Notes: generated by a model not told the origin, from the sequence alone. A DNA stretch of 64,000 nucleotides from Rotaria sp. Silwood1 (GCA_905250075.1 CAJNOP010000037.1:1096993-1160992); one strand, 5' to 3'; counted from the stretch's first letter, positions 39,401 to 51,965 are shown. Numbers and translations: made by a program.

Positions 39401-42400
39401 GAAGTCTTCATTAAAATCAACTCGAGTTGATGAATTAACTTGTCTTAGGTCCTTATATAAAGATAAACCATTACAGTACACTAGAAGTTTGGTTATGTAC
39501 GTGAAACTAAGAAATGTTTAAGTTTTTTATAAAACAGAAAAGAAAGGCAATAGTTGATAATTACTTTCTATAGGTATCATCTAATAAATTATAAAATTTT
39601 CTGATTACATTTTCTCTTTCTTTTGAAATTTAAAAAGAAAAACAAGGTTAAGTTACTCATACAATTTTACGTTTCCTTTTATCTATCAAAAAAAAGTATG
39701 TAAGGCAGAGTGGAAAAAAAAACTACTAATTCTAAAAATTCATTTTTGAGACAAAAACATTTTATATTCCGAAGTCATTATATTTTGGATTTATCGATAA
39801 ATAAATACTTGTTCGACTACCCTCACTTATAGAGAAACGTCAATTTTTTTTTGTTTTTCGTTTTGCTAGGATTTCATCAATCAATCAGTTTCATTTTGTA
39901 GAAGATATTTTGGAAAATAAAATGCTATAACATGAGAAGATAGAAAGATAAATTAAAACAACAACTATCATCGAAATGATAAAAAAGGTACTTTTTGAAG
40001 AAAAAAACATTTCTTTAAAATTTCTTTCGTTTGTCATCGACATTTCAAGGATGTTTTATATTTTTGAGATTTCGAAAAGTTTTATGAGCAAAGACAAAAA
40101 TAAAAACTTTATCTTTCTTCTAAAAATGAAGCATTCATTCATAATAGGGAAATGAGTTAGGAAAATAATTTCTTTTTGTAAAAACAAACAAGACACCAGA
40201 GTGTGAATGACTATTGTATTGTATGTTATCATCATTCGAGTATACCAATTATGATGATTTTAATAAAAGAAAAAGAAAACAATATGCAGAGAACTTTGAA
40301 CAATTTTCATTTAAACTTGAAAATAAAATAGAACCATCTCTTATAGAGATCGACAAATGTCATGATATTTCTATAAATATTATCTTAGACGATAATGTAA
40401 TTATGTAATAACAAAGAAAAAAAACTGAAAATAATTAGCACTAGTTTCTTCTGACATATAAAATTTATTGATAATACTTTTCATTTTAAATAACTATTTA
40501 TAGAATAATTCTACATGAATTTAATAAACCAAGATTTCCATATGTCAAATACTCATGATCTCGAATGATGGTATAGTTAGACGTAACAAAGTCAGAAAAA
40601 CAAAAGAAATATTGCCGTGAAAAATGGTCTGAAGGACATGCTTTATTGTAAAATAAAAAAATCTATAGCATTCTTAATACCATCATAATAAAGATTGTCA
40701 GTATCACTGTTGAATTGAAATTGTTTTGACTTGTTTCAAAATATTCATTTTCTATGAGAAATATACTATAAGTATATCAAAAACAAAATAATCTACTCGT
40801 ATATTGTAATGTTCAATTATTATAAAACTATATTTACATCAAACTAATCGATTCAACTCATTTTGTGTAAAAAATAAAAGAACATGTTGATCGTAAGTGT
40901 TTGGACATCGAGAAATGTGTCCTACATAAGATCAAGTATCCTTTTTTGTGGAGAAGATGTAAAAAATACGTATAACATAATGAATATATGAGTCAGAATT
41001 ATTATATCTTTCATTGAGATAGTCAAAGCCAAATTCATAAAAAAAATGTAGGTACCGTTAATCTACGTAAGAATGAAAGAGAGACATATACTATAGAACT
41101 ACATAAATTAATGATTATACGATTGGTATTTTTATTCTCATCCACACAACAGAATTTTCTATTTTCAGAGAATTGATAGATGATTTCAAATTCTTTTTTT
41201 TATCAAGAGAGAGTAGTTTATTTTTCATCGAGTTATTTTTGTTTCGTGAGACTTTTCATAAAAATGAAATATTCATCCAAAGACAGGAAGGATGACTCGA
41301 AAAAAAACATGTTCTTTTTTGTTTATGTTTCATAATTTCGATTGATAATCGGCCAAATTAGTTCATATTTGCCTCGTTTCACATGAGAAGATAGAGCAAA
41401 ATGAGACGAACATTTTCTTGTTTGAGGAACAATACTTGAAAACCTACTCGAGAAATACTAAAGGTTTTCAAAGTTCTCTCCAGTTGGAATGATTCGAATC
41501 ACCCTAACTGGTGTAATTCAGATTACTATCTCAAGGTTCTCACGATTTTTATAAAAACTCTAGAGATAAATTTTGTTCGATGTAAGATAGTTGAACAATC
41601 ATTGAGATAAATCAATTTTTTTGAATAGTGATCTGCGTGATACCAAATGGTTACATTCACTATTATAAAATCATCTCATGTTATTGTTAATTTTATTTTC
41701 ATTGTTACTTTTTTTAAATGCGAAATGACAATATCATAATGAAGATTTCTTATAGCAAAACAAAAAAATAGCTATCGCTACTCGGCTTTTTCAACGAAGA
41801 TTTAAGTGTAGTATCTGTTCTCCTCAGTTTGAAAGCCAGTGCTGATTTCATTAGGTTTAGGCTCTTTCACGCGGATTTTTGAATATCGGTTGAGACCATC
41901 CTAGTTCATCCAGAGTTATGCCATGAATCGTCTCAAAATTACAGTGTCATCTGGTTTGCTTGCTTTGTGTATGATGGAATGATTTTCGTTATCTGATAGA
42001 ACTGTTCAACACATTACCCTTCGCTAAAAATTGGCAGCATGGAACTGTAGAATTAATATCAAGTTACTTTGTAAACGAGAACGACTAGCTAATATTTTAT
42101 ACTCACATTGAGCAACAATAAATACTTCTATTATTCGTTGTTCGTAGACCAAGAAATTAATTTGATTAATATGAATCATGAGCGAGGTTGAATACATGTT
42201 AGCTAATTATATTCAGAATGAATCTTGTCAAACAATCAAGTTACTTATGAAATTATAATTTAAATATCAATGTGGGAAAAGAATTTACAAATATCTCCAT
42301 TTGAACAAGGCTTTTTTCCATAGAAGTCTCTTGTATTTGTCTATCCATATAAATTATTTTATCATATTTGCAGCATTGTATCATAGGTTTCTTAATAATT

Positions 42401-42980
42401 TGTTTGTCGGAAATTCTTAAGTTTTCATGGAAAACATATTGTAGTCGATATAACACAAGTGAAAGTACAGTTGACTTACAAATCATTTGAGCATATCCAC
42501 TGTATCTCTCCTTTTACAATATTGACTACAATAAATCTTTCCCAAAATCTTTAGAACTTACAAAAGAAGAAGTTAGTAAGAAAAAGAGCTCTCAGGAAAA
42601 GAAAACGAAATTATGGTTTTTGTTTATCACTTAAACTATAAATCGAAACAATCCATATAACTATGATTATGATTAGAGAATAAATGTCATTGGAATTAGA
42701 TAATTTGAAGATGATTCTGAAACAACTGTTCACTAAGGAATCTTAATAATTATTGCTTATGTTTAATGTGAAATGATTCTGTTATCCTCTGTGTCATTGA
42801 AGCAATAAATAACCATTTTCATATTTCTTTCTTCAGATTGAACGATCGCAAATGATCATCGAATTGTTTTATATTGCGTATAGTCCAATCATTAACAAAT
42901 AATATTTAACACCTTTTCTATTTTCTCAAAAAATGGAAGATGTTAATTATTGTTTTTTATTTAAATGAAATCAAAACAAG
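36405..42980. other. Long A+T-rich desert
   Basis: About 6.6 kb with no supported gene. Small frames (36869-37078, 37410-37610, 38071-38307, 40214-40408, 42253-42486) look like chance openings. The block at 39721-40110 has a diverged partner at 45616-46290. Confidence 0.55.
39721..40110 (+). repeat. Diverged dispersed repeat, copy A
   Basis: Shares an ordered set of words with 45616-46290, including ACTACTAATTCTAAAAA near the start and TTTCTTTCGTTTGTCATC..TTTCAAGGATGTTTTATATT near the end. Direct orientation; no coding capacity. Probably an old non-coding repeat or segmental duplication. Confidence 0.45.
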
Positions 42981-42989
42981 ATAGAATTA

Positions 42990-43760
42990 AAAATTGAGTC
43001 TTCGACAATTAATCGTTTCACTTAGGTACAATTTTGTCGTGTTGCATTTCTTGTCAAGTTTTTTGTTACGCTTTTCAATTGATCATATGAAAATTTGAAT
43101 TCAGTTAAACATGGTAAATGTGTTTTAAATTCATTCAGAAACTGATCAACATAACGTAAATCAAGTGAAATAAGATGAGAATATTCAATAATCGAATATA
43201 AATAGTTGTCAACGAATGGATATTTGTAAGATCTCCAAATTTGTGGGTTTAAGTAATGGAAAAGCTCGAGTAACTTGAATGAAACATACATATTTGAATG
43301 GAAGTTCATTCTGCAATTGCAAATGAGTTACAGATCTGAATATAATAGATGGAAGATTGTTCGTGATCTGTTTGAGACGAACAAATATAAATGGGAGTGA
43401 GAAAACATGACATACAGTCTTAAAAGTATCGAAATAGTCTAGAATACAAGTTGCCTGCTAAAGATCTATATTTATAAAAGTTCGTTGAATATTATAATTA
43501 GATATGCGATGAGTTGCATCACCAGTGTCCGTCTTTGTACTAATATAAAAATTAAATGTATGAAGTGGTGGCACATGAATAAGAATTTTATTATGAAGAT
43601 GAGTTCCATCGACGAATGTAAATCGATTTATGATACAAATATATAAAGTTAATTCTTCAAGATATGACATACGATTAAGAAGAGGTACCACTAATTCATC
43701 ATATAGACAAATTGTATCATAGCATATTAATGACAAATATTTCAAATTACATAGTTCATC
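42990..43760 (-). pseudogene. Relic of a bdelloid LRR/F-box-like protein
   Basis: The minus strand after a good acceptor (tatttttcag, exon from 43760) reads DELCNLKYLSLICYDTICLYDELVVP, MSYLEELTLYI, GTHLHNKILIHVPPLHTFNF and ISNYNIQRTF, then, after a stop near 43468, ATCILDYFDTFKTVCHVFSLPF and FPLLK. A frame slip near 43250 leads to SHLISLDLRYVDQFLNEFKT, LTEFKFSYDQLKSVTKNLTR, and another stop (TAA at 43022-43024) sits in an otherwise conserved VKRLIVE continuation. These leucine-rich motifs recur in a large bdelloid family often headed by an F-box. The N-terminal exon is not found here. Decayed; the family name is from recognition of the motif pattern, not a search. Confidence 0.6.
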
Positions 43761-44705
43761 CTGAAAAATAGAAAGATATTTTTTTTATAAATGCATCTTT
43801 ATCGATTGAACTATAAAATAATTTTATAGATTTTATAGATCTTTTCAATTTTTTTCTTTAAATGTTTTTTTTTGTATCCTATTTCATGTATCTTCTATTG
43901 ATCATGACTATAATAATAACTTGATATTAGTTAACTTCTTCAAATAAAAACTAGGATATAAAAATGAATTTTCTCAACATCTTAATTCCTAGTGTGTAGT
44001 TAGACAGTTCTATTTCAATTTTTCAAACTTACAAATGAACTTCAACTTCGATATTACGAAGTTAAACTTGTTTCATTGAAAACTCTTCAAAAGACAAAAG
44101 TTTTCGAATGTATATCTACCATCATTTATCAATGAGTACGAAGATTAGTATTGATTTCAAGTGCGTGAGTATTTGACCGATCCGAATTTCTAGTGACTAT
44201 TCGACTGAATTGAAAGTCATGAAGGACTTTTTGGTCAAAACCTAAACTCATCTGATTGATTTAAAAGAAAAAGTTATATTTTTATAACTCGTTGCGACAC
44301 TTTGAAGCACTCGATACTACAGATTTTCAAAAAAAAAATGTAGTATTTAATAGGATGGCATAGTACTGAGCAGAATGTTATAACCATAATGTGACCTAAA
44401 ATTATTTTACATTGATTTGAAAGGTTGTTTTGAAAAAGATATTAAAATCTTTATCTTACAAATCAAGAAGCAATAACTCCGAATATATGTCTCTTTTAAT
44501 CAAATGATTATGCTCATTCGAATAGCACAACTTTATGAAGACTAAAAGGAAATCTTAGTTACGTAAAGTGATTATTTAAAAAATTTTTACATCTTTGATT
44601 TTTTTTTCATTTAAATCAATAAGTCTCAAGTGATTAATGAAAAAATGAATAACTGTTCTTTGCCGTCATATTTCATAAGTGGATGTCCGTTTTAGCCATT
44701 GTTGA
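43761..44705. other. Non-coding interval before the assembly gap
   Basis: A+T-rich sequence with no recognised feature. Confidence 0.5.
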
Positions 44706-44805
44706 NNNNNNNNNNNNNNNNNNNNNNNNNNNNNNNNNNNNNNNNNNNNNNNNNNNNNNNNNNNNNNNNNNNNNNNNNNNNNNNNNNNNNNNNNNNNNNN
44801 NNNNN
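44706..44805. other. Assembly gap (100 N)
   Basis: Exactly 100 undetermined bases, the conventional length for a scaffold gap of unknown size. Linkage of left and right halves therefore rests on scaffolding. Confidence 0.99.
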
Positions 44806-47800
44806 TTGAATTTAAGTGTATTACTCATTCGTTTTTTCTTCAATTTTAATGTCTTCCTTTCCGGCTTACATAGACAGCAATTTACTTCTCAAACAACATT
44901 TCATCTTCCTACCATTCAGTAACAAGCACACGATATATGAATCGTCCTTATACATTACACTTGAACAATGAGGAAAATGAACGTAACCGTCGATCACATA
45001 TCGTTTTAAAGATAAATTTAATCAAAGAGATATGTGTACAGACGAAGAACATGTCCTATCCTGATACACGTACGATATGTTTTCTTTAACACTTCAACTA
45101 TATCGTGATTGACACATGCATAGGTTAATAAAAACAGTTCTCTGTGTTGTCAGAATAGTCATGTAGTGATCATCGAAATGGTAAAAATAATCAGAAAATT
45201 CCGTATCGTAATAATACCTATTTCAATTAGTAATCTGTTTGTACGTCATTGATCTAAATTTTATCTGAAGATTTGGAACAATATTCATTCTAACGATAAA
45301 CAGATGATGTCCATATTTCAAGTGTACTTATGAGCATCCAGAAACAATTGATAGTTTGAGATTGTGAAAAAAATAGAATTTAACACCCATAGTTCGCATG
45401 CATATTCTTTTCGAAAAACTTGTATGATTGTTTCTATTAATATTTATGAAACTCCTATATTTTAAATGTTAACTTGAATACTATGTGTATTTAATCTATT
45501 ACATAGATAAACTTTGTTTTCTTTTGGTTTGATTGAAATTTCTTTCATTGTTTGTAGTATTTTAGAAAAAATGACGTGATTTAATCCATCATATATAAGA
45601 TGATGTTAAATAAAAATTACTAATGCTAAAAACTGATTTTTGGAACAAGAACGATTTTTGTCGGGGCTAAATTGTCTTTTTTTATTTTGTGGAATTTATC
45701 GATAGATATATACGGCGAACATAGTAATAGAAAGAGTTGTTTAAAAATTTCAAAAGCAAGATCCGATTATAGACGCAAAGAAAATTTTCTGTTTTTTTGA
45801 AATACCATTTTCAAAAAGAATCATTATTGATGTTGATGTAAAGCTGTATCTGCTATCATCATGAGTATATTAAAAAAAAAGAAAATGGTTATTTAAATCT
45901 ATATTCAATTCTATAAAAGCTATTCACATATTTGAACTTGCTCCAACTATCTTCACCATAGTCGAAACAAAACTAAGTCATGATGAATTTATTCGTTGTA
46001 TTAGTGCTTTCACTGATAGAAATTCTTTTTTTGTCTTTCGTGCTTTTACAATGTCATGATTCGATGAAATTCTTTTTCCAGATTAGATTCTAAAAACAGA
46101 ACTCCACAACATAAAAAGAAAGAAAAAAAATTGAAAAAAAATGTCATCAAAACAACAAAACAATGTGCTGATTGAAGAAAAAACAAAAGCATACATTCTT
46201 TTTTTCTTTCGTTTGTCACCTATTTTTCAAGGATATTTTATATTCTTGACATACGAATTTTTTTTTATCAGAGACGTAAACAAAACCAAACAAAACCTCA
46301 AAGAACATAAGGTTTAAGTTTTGTCAGATACGTTTCTAGATACTGTATAGAAATCGTCATAGAAAATCAATGTCATTATTTCATTTTAGGTTTATCTGAC
46401 TGAAGCACATACAAAATAAAAATTTAATATTTAATCCAGAAGATAATATGATATTATTTCTTTGTTGAAGTTAAGTAAAAAGTTGGAATTTATTCAACGA
46501 AAAGAAAATCATTTTATCAATTTCCTGTTGTTTACTTGGAAAAAAATAGTTATATTACTATCATTGTTGAAGAATCTAATTTTTCAGTGTAATCTCAATA
46601 CCTTGACAACAGCAATAGCCAGTTGCTTGTGTCTTTCACAACCATTGAACAAAGAGAACTCTATTAGGAGTCTTTTCATCTGATAGTATTAAAGAGACAA
46701 TTATTTTAAAATCTATACTCCTTGTAAAAAGTTCAAAAACATAGATGAAAATGTTATTTATTTTCAAGTTAATTTTGATGAAGAGAAAATTGTGAGAAAT
46801 TAATCATCTGAACCGTACCTAGAACTGTGAAACTGAAGCAGATGTGAAAAATTGAATTTACATCAAAGTAGAACATCTTTAGGTTTTTTTTTGAAATGTT
46901 TTACGAAAACGATTTGTTTTAGAAATCATCTTACAGTACAAAGTGTCAGATGAGTTATTGAAAATACAGAAATGTCTCCTTTTTCTTAGCCAGAAGTTAG
47001 CTATTAGGTTTAACTCGAAAACTTAAACGATATCGTTGATTAAGGTCATCAGAAGTCAAGGATGAATTTTACAGGGTGTGAGTGTGATAGAGAATAAAAT
47101 TATGTTTAATTCTTAACCTTCAAATTTTATAGACAAACAATGGTTTTTAATGTTTTATTTTATAAAAATCCATCAAAACACAAACAAAGTGTTGGCCAAG
47201 TTGTTAAACCTAAATGAAAAACGTATCGAGTAAAATACGTTAAAGTTGAAGTATCACATCGATTAACATTGATATTAACATCATCCCAAGATAATATTTA
47301 AAGATAAAATGAAAGCTTTTTCATAAATTACCTATATGATCATTTAATTTTTTATAATTTTTTTAATATTTTAGAACTGAAATTAAGATCTTATTGTGAA
47401 TATAATAAATAACTATTAAAAATTAAAATTGATCAAAATAATATTCGTAATCTTCAATTGTAACCTTCAAAAAAAAATATGTTAATCTTAATCGAAATAA
47501 GATGTGAAAAAATGATTTCATAATCCTAAATAGAAGTAGCAATAACATCGAATTATTAATCATTTTCAATAAAAAAAATATTTTGATCATAAGTTTGTTG
47601 ATGTTAAAGAGCAAATTTCTTTTCAAATAGATATTCAATTATTCACATAAAATCTCTATGAAATTTGTTAATTAGATTTTTCTTATCTAATAAAGGTTTT
47701 TTTAAAGTTTAAATAATTTAAGAATTGTTTCATGAATAGATAAAGAAAGATATTTATTCTTTTTATTTTCTTACGAGGTATTAATATTAATGCACATTTA

Positions 47801-48349
47801 AAAAAACAGCAAGCCTGATAAGTATCTTCCGAAAGACTCAAGTTGTTTTTGACCATCAATGTTAACATAACCTTTCCTTTTTTTCTATTCTTTATCTCTA
47901 TTCCAAGATATGCAATGCATGAGTTATTACTCAAATTGACGGCGAATGTATTGTTTTTATCCACCGTTTCATTCAATCATCGTTCGTTTTGCTACAATGG
48001 CGAGTGCACGACATGCAAGTTATCCTTACACATTCGAGATGAAAACACAGACGAATTGAACATGAAATGTTTAAAGACGACAAAGATATCGTGCACTCAA
48101 TATTCCATTGCTTGACAAACACCGGTCGTTGTCATGCGCTGCGTATTATCATTCCGTTACGTCGACGTCGTCTTTTATCGCGTCTTTCCGTTTTCATATC
48201 TTATCTTTCTTCCATTTCCACTTCTTCTTGTTCTTCCTACCAGAAGAATAAAAATAATTTTCTAACTAATGGAGCTTTTGAGGGTGGCTCTAAAACAATT
48301 GAACCTTCCCAGGGATATCCGACGTTCTATTGGTGACCCGTGCAGGCGT
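44806..48349. other. Non-coding interval
   Basis: No supported gene. A single degenerate telomere-like arm (AGGGTGTGAGTGTGATAG, near 47073-47090) and the repeat copy B (45616-46290) lie here. From about 47940 on, G+C rises toward the ADP-ribosyltransferase gene. Confidence 0.5.
45616..46290 (+). repeat. Diverged dispersed repeat, copy B
   Basis: Partner of 39721-40110: begins ATTACTAATGCTAAAAAC and ends around TTCTTTCGTTTGTCACC, TTTCAAGGATATTTTATATT and CAGAGACGTAAACAAAA. Non-coding. Confidence 0.45.
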
Positions 48350-48485
48350 GCAGATGGTAGGCCTTCATAGCATACATCAATGTATGTATGAGTAGAAGCG
48401 TCCATTTCGTCATCATCTTTTCGAAGATGATGATCATGGTCGTACTATTCATACGTACATCGATGTATGTTTGCCTAACCATTGC
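48350..48485. repeat. Long imperfect palindrome (hairpin) 3' of the ART-TPR gene
   Basis: The core 48371-48469 folds back on itself: CATACATCAATGTATGTATG on the left pairs with CATACGTACATCGATGTATG on the right, and the centre is CATCATCTT-TTCG-AAGATGATG. Weaker pairing extends outward (ATGGTAGGC against GCCTAACCAT). It lies about 150 bp beyond the stop codon of the minus-strand ART gene. It could be a MITE, a hairpin RNA gene or a 3'-flank structure. Confidence 0.65.
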
Positions 48486-48628
48486 CGGCTTTGTCCACTG
48501 TACGAGCCAGCAGAATACGGAGGGTATCTCTGGTCGCGCGTGCGCGAAATTTTGCAGCTGCTTGCTTCGGCGAGCTTAGATTTCAAGATGGCCAGTTTAT
48601 TTTCTCTTTAAAAACGAAAAAAAAACAA

Positions 48629-50692
48629 TTACATTTTCTTTTTTACATTTTCAATGTTTCCTTTTACATGTGAAATATACCAATGATTTGAAGGGAGAGC
48701 CTTTTCCCAAATACCACGTGCTTTCTCAAAGTATGATAATGCTTTCGAATAGTCTCGCATTTTATCGTACACCAAACCAATACCGTTGTAGGAAGTAGCC
48801 AAGTCGGGATGATTCGGAGGGAGAGCTATTTTCTTGATTTCAAGTGATCGTTCATACGATGAAAGTGCTTTTGAGTACTCGCCCATGTTTTTATACACCA
48901 ACCCGATACCTTCGTAGGAAGAAGCCAAGTCGGGATGATTCGGAGGGAGAGCTATTTTCTGGATTTCAAGTGATCGTTCATACGATGAAAGTGCTTTTGA
49001 GTACTCGCCCATGTTATCATACACCGCACCGATGTTGTTGTAGTCAGAAGCCAAGTCGGGATGATTTGGTGGAAGAGCTCTCTGGTCGATATCAAGTGCC
49101 TTTTCGTAATGTGAAAGTGCTTTTGAGTACTCGCCCATGTTATGATACACCATACCGATATTGTTGTAGGAAGCAGCCAAGTCGGGATGATTCGGAGGGA
49201 GAGCTATTTTACGGATTTCAAGTGATCGTTCATAGGATGAAAGTGCTTTTGAGTACTCGCCCATGTCATTATACACCCAGCCAAGTTGATAATTGTATTC
49301 CGCTCGATCTTCATCAGAAGACGCCTTTGCAAGGAGAATTTGATAGAGTTGTTCGGCTTTTGCAGGTTCGCCCACTCTTTTTAGTATACGACCTAGTCGA
49401 GACCATCCTGTGCGCACACCAAGGTCCTTACGTATGTGTGCTGTAAGTGTGTTCAATTCATGATTGTCATTACCCACAATAGTGAGATTAACTTCGTATA
49501 GCCTATCAGAGTGATTATCGTGAATTCGTTCAATGCGATCGATACGAAAAATCGCATGTGTTGAAAAGAGTATTTCTTCCTCTTTATCTTTGTAGTACCC
49601 AACTTTACTTACTTCAGCAAATGGTGTTGATGATTTTGTACAAATAGCCGTATCAATGTTCATAATAAAGAGGATGCCGACTGAATTAGGATTGTTTGTA
49701 GCTGGTAGTGCAAAGTTTTCCAGGGAAATCTTGCGATTGCGACTTGTTGATAAGAAATTATTGAAGGACATAAGTCCTCCTTTGGTTTTTTTCATTTTTT
49801 CAAAATCTTCCATGGACAAACCTTGTCCACGGAAGACTTGAAAATTTGTTGGCATGTTCCCTTGTTGTTCACGATGTAATTCGGTAATATGTTGATGTAA
49901 ATGACGTATGAAAAAGCCCATTTTCAGGATAATATCGACATCCATTTCTCGGAGCCCACGATTGAGCATTGAGTACATGAAATAAGGAGCCGTATACCAC
50001 CAAATTGATGTATGATTTCGGTATTCTCGCTGCACTTTTTTTATTTCATCTTCATCAACATCATCTTGAAGACGACAGTACTCTACGAGATCTTTAATTG
50101 ATTTGACATCGTCATCTTCAATTTCCAAAAGTGCTTCTTTTAATAATTGCGTATACATAAATAAGGCATCACGACCATTAAAGCTGATCGAGATCATTGC
50201 TCGATCACAATTTTCACGATCGATTTCAAGTGCCTGACAAATTGGTTTGATTTTTGTGTATACACCTTTAACCTTTGGTACTTTATTGGCCCATTGTTCA
50301 TGAGCTGCTTGGTTGCGACAGAATACATAGACTGACTCCAGTTGTGGCCATGCTTCAATATCTGCTATTATTTGCCGTCCCAGTGAACCAGATACGATCA
50401 TAAATACCTTTTGATTTGTAACGGCACTGAGAAAATCAATGCATTCTTGAGCATCTTTAAATGTTTCGATGCTTGCTACAACACGTCGCAGGCGTCGAAA
50501 CGATTTCTTGAAATCGTCATTGGATTCATCCAATTTGGCATCAAGCCATAGAAGCCGGAAATTTTGAAGAACCCGACGCCTAGGTCGAGGCAGCACAGCA
50601 GCAGCACGATTGTTCGCGTTGGTAATAGTGGTGGTGCTAGGCATCGCTGCTGCACCACTGATAACAGTTGTTGTCGACTTTTGTTTGCTCAT
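48629..50692 (-). CDS. NAD:arginine mono-ADP-ribosyltransferase with C-terminal TPR repeats
   Basis: A single-exon frame of 687 aa. Layout: low-complexity N-terminus (1-45); a bdelloid-type N-domain with LLWLDAKLDE, IVSGSLGRQI and SVYVFCRN (46-170); the ART domain (about 225-410) with SIWWYTAPYFMYSMLNR, catalytic Arg in FQVFRGQGLS, SFNNFLSTS, and the E-x-E in DKEEEILF, giving a full R-S-E triad; then five kinesin-light-chain-type 42-residue TPRs (about 460-680), each with GEYSKALSSYERSLEI and ALPPNHPDLA. R-S-E enzymes transfer ADP-ribose from NAD to arginine; the TPRs suggest a protein-binding or regulatory role. No signal peptide, so probably cytosolic. It is intron-less and much more G+C-rich than its neighbours, which suggests recent acquisition or retroposition; the family is expanded in bdelloids. 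A broken relative lies at 23811. Confidence 0.92.
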   Translation of the reverse strand: MSKQKSTTTVISGAAAMPSTTTITNANNRAAAVLPRPRRRVLQNFRLLWLDAKLDESNDDFKKSFRRLRRVVASIETFKDAQECIDFLSAVTNQKVFMIVSGSLGRQIIADIEAWPQLESVYVFCRNQAAHEQWANKVPKVKGVYTKIKPICQALEIDRENCDRAMISISFNGRDALFMYTQLLKEALLEIEDDDVKSIKDLVEYCRLQDDVDEDEIKKVQREYRNHTSIWWYTAPYFMYSMLNRGLREMDVDIILKMGFFIRHLHQHITELHREQQGNMPTNFQVFRGQGLSMEDFEKMKKTKGGLMSFNNFLSTSRNRKISLENFALPATNNPNSVGILFIMNIDTAICTKSSTPFAEVSKVGYYKDKEEEILFSTHAIFRIDRIERIHDNHSDRLYEVNLTIVGNDNHELNTLTAHIRKDLGVRTGWSRLGRILKRVGEPAKAEQLYQILLAKASSDEDRAEYNYQLGWVYNDMGEYSKALSSYERSLEIRKIALPPNHPDLAASYNNIGMVYHNMGEYSKALSHYEKALDIDQRALPPNHPDLASDYNNIGAVYDNMGEYSKALSSYERSLEIQKIALPPNHPDLASSYEGIGLVYKNMGEYSKALSSYERSLEIKKIALPPNHPDLATSYNGIGLVYDKMRDYSKALSYFEKARGIWEKALPSNHWYISHVKGNIENVKKKM
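48740..49300 (-). repeat. Tandem 126-bp repeat encoding the TPR units
   Basis: Within the ART-TPR gene the 126-nt TPR units are nearly identical at the DNA level (for example repeated GCCAAGTCGGGATGATTCGG on the plus strand about every 126 bp), indicating recent duplication or gene conversion among units. Confidence 0.9.
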
Positions 50693-51920
50693 TGTAATCG
50701 AACGAATGAATATAATCTGTGGAACGAAGTCCTCTATATTTATAATTGTTAAATTTTTTGTTGGTTAACATCATTCCTTTTCTGACTTGTGGCTACAGAC
50801 TTCAAGAACCTCTACTATCTGGTTCATTTTTGTTTCAAGAGTGTTACTGACAAAATACATCGAACCATAAATAAAGAAGAATGGCTAAGGAAACAAATAG
50901 TCGCTGAGGACGGACGACATGACTAGTCCGAAATGTCGAAAATACCTGTCCTAACTAGTTATCCTGACATGAAAACTCCTGCAGCTACGTCTGAACTAGT
51001 CCAGAATGTCTTCAAACTTCGACATGTCTAACCCGTTTCTCTATCTAATCAGGCCAGATTAGTCGGTAGACCAGAAAAAGAGTACTTTCTAAAAGAAAAA
51101 TTGTGCCTTTCATTACTGGTACTCGCGTTAAAATTTATGCATAGAAACAGTTACTCTGTTTAACATGTTTTACAATAAGACTGTTTTATACATACAAGAT
51201 TCTGCAACCAAGACAATCGATTGCATGTATCATCAAGCGAAATTCTCTTAAAACTACTTTATAAACATAACAATGACACATGTTTATGTACCGTCATTTT
51301 TTTTTGTGTGTAGCTACTCTTTACTTTTCACTTTAATTTTCTTACTAGTCTAATAATGTTAGAAACTAAATACACTTACGTGCTATGTAATGTTGGAGTA
51401 TAGCAAATTTTGTTTTGTGTGCTTGCAATCGATTTTATTCTGTATTTATCATTGACAAAATTACTTGGTTTTTTCCCACAAACGTATATTTACATGAATC
51501 AATGAAGCATGACTTTTTCATCATGTAAACGACTTTTTCGACCATGTGTTCGTCATAAAATACGTTTCGTTTTTCATATATTCTACTTCTTCCTTTTTTA
51601 CCTTACCTTTGCGTTTCGTGTTGTTGCAATGATAAAATATACACTGATACTTGTATAAGCGTAAATTTGAGTTATAATGATTCATTAGACTTTGAACTTT
51701 ATTCTAATATATATAAGTATTTTCTATCGTAAAATTTTTTTTGAAATTGATAATTATAGAAGTAGTGTTGAAAGCTTCAAAATAAATAAATGAAAAATTT
51801 TATATTTTTTATTTTATCGTTCGATGTATGAAAAACTCTATTTATCACTCAAACTTCGTTAGATGCATCCGAAGAAAGTATGGCGAATGTGCTTTAAGAA
51901 GACTCAGGCATTTTGAGAAG
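50693..51920. other. 5' flank of the ART-TPR gene
   Basis: Moderate to A+T-rich sequence with no recognised gene. Motifs such as CTAGTCC/GGACTAG-like words recur at 50920-51010 without a clear unit. Confidence 0.5.
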
Positions 51921-51965
51921 TGGGTGTGAGTGTTTGTATTGCTTATCCCTACACATCCCGACCCT
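51921..51965. repeat. Inverted telomere-like hairpin 5, upstream of the huntingtin relic
   Basis: G-arm TGGGTGTGAGTGTTTG (51921-51936) and C-arm TCCCTACACATCCCGACCC (about 51947-51965), both degenerate. It lies about 165 bp before the first recognisable huntingtin codons. Confidence 0.55.

Noticed and set aside
40214..40408. A 64-codon frame with a plausible acidic/basic composition in the desert
   Set aside because: No recognisable motif, no splice context, isolated; chance is as likely.
48844..49446. A 200-codon plus-strand open frame
   Set aside because: It is the antisense shadow of the repeated TPR units of the minus-strand ART gene.
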